Of a stretch of 64,000 nt of DNA, positions 62,021-64,000 are shown piece by piece. The stretch covers positions 310,001-374,000 of the forward strand of contig NZ_QKPO01000001.1 of the NCBI RefSeq assembly GCF_003258355.1, read 5' to 3'. Position numbers and translations under genes: made by a program. The notes under the pieces were generated by a model, which was not told where the DNA came from, did not search any database, and saw nothing but the letters and a program-made list of their open reading frames with translations. This DNA comes from Confluentibacter sediminis (lineage in GTDB: Bacteria; Bacteroidota; Bacteroidia; Flavobacteriales; Flavobacteriaceae). Numbering within the stretch: position 1 is the stretch's first letter; each line of letters starts with the position of its first letter.

Positions 62021-62098
62021 TTCTTCACTAGGTTTAATTGTTGAATCGTTGCATTGTGTAAGTGATTAAACGACTTAACAATTCCACGAAAAAACATT

Positions 62099-63010
62099 TT
62101 AGTCATGCCTTGCACCTTTTAAAATGCCGAAAATATGTAGTACCGATGGAAATATAGCCTCCATAGATTCTTTAGCACCATTGGTAGAGCCTGGTAGTGC
62201 TAAAACCAAGGTGTTTTGTATGGTTCCAGCAACACTTCTCGATAACATAGCGTAAGGCATTCTGTCTTGTCCGTAATTGCGAATGGCTTCTTCAATGCCT
62301 GGGATGCGCCTATCCAGTAAAGGAATAATAGCCTCAGGAGTCACATCTCTTACCGAAAGCCCCGTACCACCCGTGTAAATAATTAAATCAACGCCTTGTT
62401 CTTGGTAGGCTTTTGCTTTGTTTTGAATGATGTCTTTCTCATCTGGAATAATGATATAATCCACAATTTTAACATCACAAGATTCCAATTTTTCAATGAT
62501 GGCTTTACCTGCTTTATCTTCTTTATGTCCCGCCGAAATCGTATCTGAACATACAATCACCGCAGCCGTGATATCTTTTCTAAAACGGTCTTTGAAATCT
62601 GACTTTCCACCTTTTTTATCCAATAATTTTATATGAAGGATTTCGATGCCTTTGTCAATAGGTTTTAGCATGTCGTACATATTCAACGCCACCACACTGG
62701 CACCGTGCATGGCTTCTACTTCAACACCCGTTTTGTATATGGTTTTTACGGTAAATAGTATGATGATTTCTAATCCGTTTATTTCATAGTCTACGCCTGT
62801 GAATTCAATAGGTAAGGGGTGGCAATCGGGTAAAATATCTGGGGTACGTTTAACGCCTAATAAGCCAGCTGCTTTACTCATAGCAAACACATGCCCTTTA
62901 GGAACGGTGTTATTTTGTATGGCAGTAATCGTTTCAGGTTTACTGACTTTCACAATGGCTTGTGCAGTAGCGATTCTTAATGTTGTGCTTTTATTTGTAA
63001 TGTCAACCAT
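62099..63010 (-). CDS. moaCB: Bifunctional MoaC-MoaB fusion protein
   Basis: A 303-residue fusion. Residues about 1-145 are MoaC (cyclic pyranopterin monophosphate synthase): [38 protein letters not shown] and [20 protein letters not shown], with the active-site lysine in [12 protein letters not shown]. Residues about 150-303 are MoaB/Mog[39 protein letters not shown] and [20 protein letters not shown] (adenylyltransferase). The two activities are steps 2 and 4 of the same pathway. The fusion is seen in Bacteroidota. Starts next to the four-helix-bundle gene. Confidence 0.93.
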   Translation of the reverse strand: MVDITNKSTTLRIATAQAIVKVSKPETITAIQNNTVPKGHVFAMSKAAGLLGVKRTPDILPDCHPLPIEFTGVDYEINGLEIIILFTVKTIYKTGVEVEAMHGASVVALNMYDMLKPIDKGIEILHIKLLDKKGGKSDFKDRFRKDITAAVIVCSDTISAGHKEDKAGKAIIEKLESCDVKIVDYIIIPDEKDIIQNKAKAYQEQGVDLIIYTGGTGLSVRDVTPEAIIPLLDRRIPGIEEAIRNYGQDRMPYAMLSRSVAGTIQNTLVLALPGSTNGAKESMEAIFPSVLHIFGILKGARHD

Positions 63011-63039
63011 GATATGGATTATTGTCTAATTATTATTGA

Positions 63040-63387
63040 TTATTTACTGCTTGCTGTTTTTCTTGAGGCTATAAAAATTGAGGTTAATTCACTGAATTCT
63101 TTCAATAAAAAATCTATTTCTTCTTTTGAAATCAAATTTTCATCTCTAGCAAATTCCAACCAAAAATTTGACTCATCAATTTCTTCAATAACGATACTTA
63201 TTTTTGCAATAAAACTGGGCTTAGATTGTGCAATACATGTCGCTCTGTAATTAGCAGCCACTGAAGTAGAACATCTGATTAGCTGTCCTTTGATATGATT
63301 GGAAAGATAAGTATTTGGAAATAGCTGAGTTGTTTTTACACAGTTATGGGCAAATACTTTAGTTCTTATTTTTAATTGCTCTTTCAT
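63040..63387 (-). CDS. Four-helix-bundle protein (23S intervening-sequence-protein-like)
   Basis: A 115-residue protein with four amphipathic helices. The family hallmarks are KVFAHNCVKTTQLFPN, IKGQLIRCSTSVAANYRATC (helix 2, about residues 32-52) and IDESNFWLEFARDENLISKE. The name comes from rRNA intervening sequences, but free-standing copies are common in Bacteroidota. It interrupts the moaCB-moaE run. Two tandem copies of AAACAATAATCAAT (63399-63426) adjoin it on its 5' side and a related AATTATTATTGATTATT motif lies on its 3' side, so it looks inserted. No link to molybdenum is known to me. Confidence 0.85.
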   Translation of the reverse strand: MKEQLKIRTKVFAHNCVKTTQLFPNTYLSNHIKGQLIRCSTSVAANYRATCIAQSKPSFIAKISIVIEEIDESNFWLEFARDENLISKEEIDFLLKEFSELTSIFIASRKTASSK

Positions 63388-63398
63388 AGTAATTTAAT

Positions 63399-63426
63399 AA
63401 ACAATAATCAATAAACAATAATCAAT
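63399..63426. repeat. 14-bp tandem repeat beside the four-helix-bundle gene
   Basis: AATAAACAATAATC is followed by AATAAACAATAATC and AATTATT, two adjacent copies of a 14-base unit. A related inverted segment, AATTATTATTGATTATTT, lies on the other side of the gene near 63026-63043. Confidence 0.45.
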
Positions 63427-63865
63427 TATTTACCTTCCACTGATGCGTATCGTCTTCAAAAATCTCTTTTCCAAAAACGGGAACCTGTGCTTTTATTTCT
63501 TCCACAATATATTCTAAAGCTTTAAAAACGACTTTTCTTCTAGGTGAAGAAACAAACACAAACAGACAAATCTCGCCGGCTTTTACAGTACCTAGACTAT
63601 GATAAATATGCATGCAAGTGAGTTCAAATTTTTCAAAAGTGGCTTCTCTTATGTCATGGAATTTGGCATTTGCCATGTCTTCATAAGCCGTATATTCAAT
63701 GGCCGAAACCGTTTTTCCATCCATAATATCGGCTCTTACTTGTCCTAAAAAAATATTGTGAGCACCAATGCTTGTTTTCGTTTGATGTTTGGCGATGGAT
63801 TCTCCAATGAATTCTGAAGAAATAGCTCCTTGTTTAAAGACATTTTTTATTTTTTTATCTGACAT
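63422..63865 (-). CDS. moaE: Molybdopterin synthase catalytic subunit MoaE
   Basis: A 147-residue protein of MoaE length. It has SIGAHNIFLGQVRADIMDGK, IEYTAYEDMANAKFHDI, CMHIYHSLGTVKAGEICLFV and the C-terminal lysine block FVSSPRRKVVFKALEYIVEE. With MoaD it inserts sulfur into the precursor. No MoaD gene is seen in this window; it may lie beyond the right edge. Its start overlaps the end of the rhodanese-tailed gene by 11 bases. Confidence 0.95.
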   Translation of the reverse strand: MSDKKIKNVFKQGAISSEFIGESIAKHQTKTSIGAHNIFLGQVRADIMDGKTVSAIEYTAYEDMANAKFHDIREATFEKFELTCMHIYHSLGTVKAGEICLFVFVSSPRRKVVFKALEYIVEEIKAQVPVFGKEIFEDDTHQWKVNN

Positions 63866-64000
63866 TGAATGATGTTTTGTGTTGTTCTTTTATAAATTTA
63901 TTAATATCTGAAGCGCCTTCTTTAATACTGTAGCAATTAGTTATATTGTATTTTTTTAATATGGAAACTGCTTGTTTACTCCGTATCCCAGATTGGCAAA
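63855..64000 (-). CDS. C-terminal rhodanese part of a MoeB/ThiF-type sulfurtransferase (partial)
   Basis: A frame open from the right edge, ending TAA at 63855-63857 and overlapping moaE by 11 bases. The visible 47 residues start CQSGIRSKQAVSILKKY, the rhodanese active-site loop with the catalytic cysteine, and end NKFIKEQHKTSFNVR. In Bacteroidota this domain is commonly fused behind a MoeB/ThiF adenylyltransferase that activates MoaD, which suits the location directly before moaE. The adenylyltransferase part lies outside the window, so the fusion is inferred. Confidence 0.72.
   Translation of the reverse strand, partial: CQSGIRSKQAVSILKKYNITNCYSIKEGASDINKFIKEQHKTSFNVR

Noticed and set aside
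63040-63387. rRNA intervening sequence
   Set aside because: No 23S rRNA sequence surrounds it, so it is a free-standing family member.

Overview
The window looks like a chromosomal segment of a low-G+C member of the Flavobacteriaceae (Bacteroidota). This rests on TAnnTTTG-type -7 boxes before several genes, a type IX secretion type-B sorting domain, many Bacteroidota-style lipoproteins, a CzcA-TolC fusion and flavobacterial gene families. No rRNA, tRNA, CRISPR array, transposase or integrase was seen. Functions are read from motifs and family resemblance; no database search was run.

Layout. 1-10.9 kb: glycosyltransferase, small lipoprotein, J-domain/KTSC protein, ABC-F ATPase, a secreted GH43-type glycosidase beside a serine hydrolase, an SDR/DUF2867 protein and a transglutaminase-like protein. 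11.1-18.8 kb: a metal-efflux locus, with an OmpR-type regulator and kinase followed by a CzcA-type RND pump fused to a TolC-like outer-membrane part and a membrane-fusion lipoprotein. The same 19-bp element precedes both transcription units. 19-34 kb: a C-type-lectin surface protein, sirtuin, TrmH, PAP2 phosphatase, SmpB, S41 peptidase, dihydrolipoyl dehydrogenase, a DUF922-like lipoprotein, a LytS/LytR-type pair, a second serine hydrolase, a small ExbB-like protein and a split ThrE-type exporter. 34-41.8 kb: SGNH hydrolase, monooxygenase-fold membrane protein, a broken YdeI-like gene, TfoX-like protein, S1/P1 nuclease, RhlE-type helicase, a HEPN protein and an aldose epimerase.

41.8-45.2 kb is the accessory part. 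It holds REP-like inverted repeats, an unusually G+C-rich gene, an 11-bp tandem repeat joined to a perfect palindrome, and three consecutive small genes arranged like integron cassettes. Each of the three is bounded by short sequences that are reverse complements of one another and separated by hairpin elements that share a core. This is the most unusual structure in the window.

45.2-51.4 kb is housekeeping: pabB, a sigma-region-4-like protein, tilS, adenine deaminase and a YheT-like hydrolase. 51.5-64 kb is a molybdenum locus. Two tandem paralogous pairs of [2Fe-2S] subunit and Tat-exported molybdopterin subunit are followed by XdhC, a MocA-like cytidylyltransferase and an FdhF/YdeP oxidoreductase. 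On the opposite strand are moaA, a moaC-moaB fusion, moaE and the rhodanese end of a MoeB/ThiF-type gene, so enzymes, cofactor synthesis and cofactor maturation are encoded together. A four-helix-bundle gene sits inside the moa run, next to short direct repeats.
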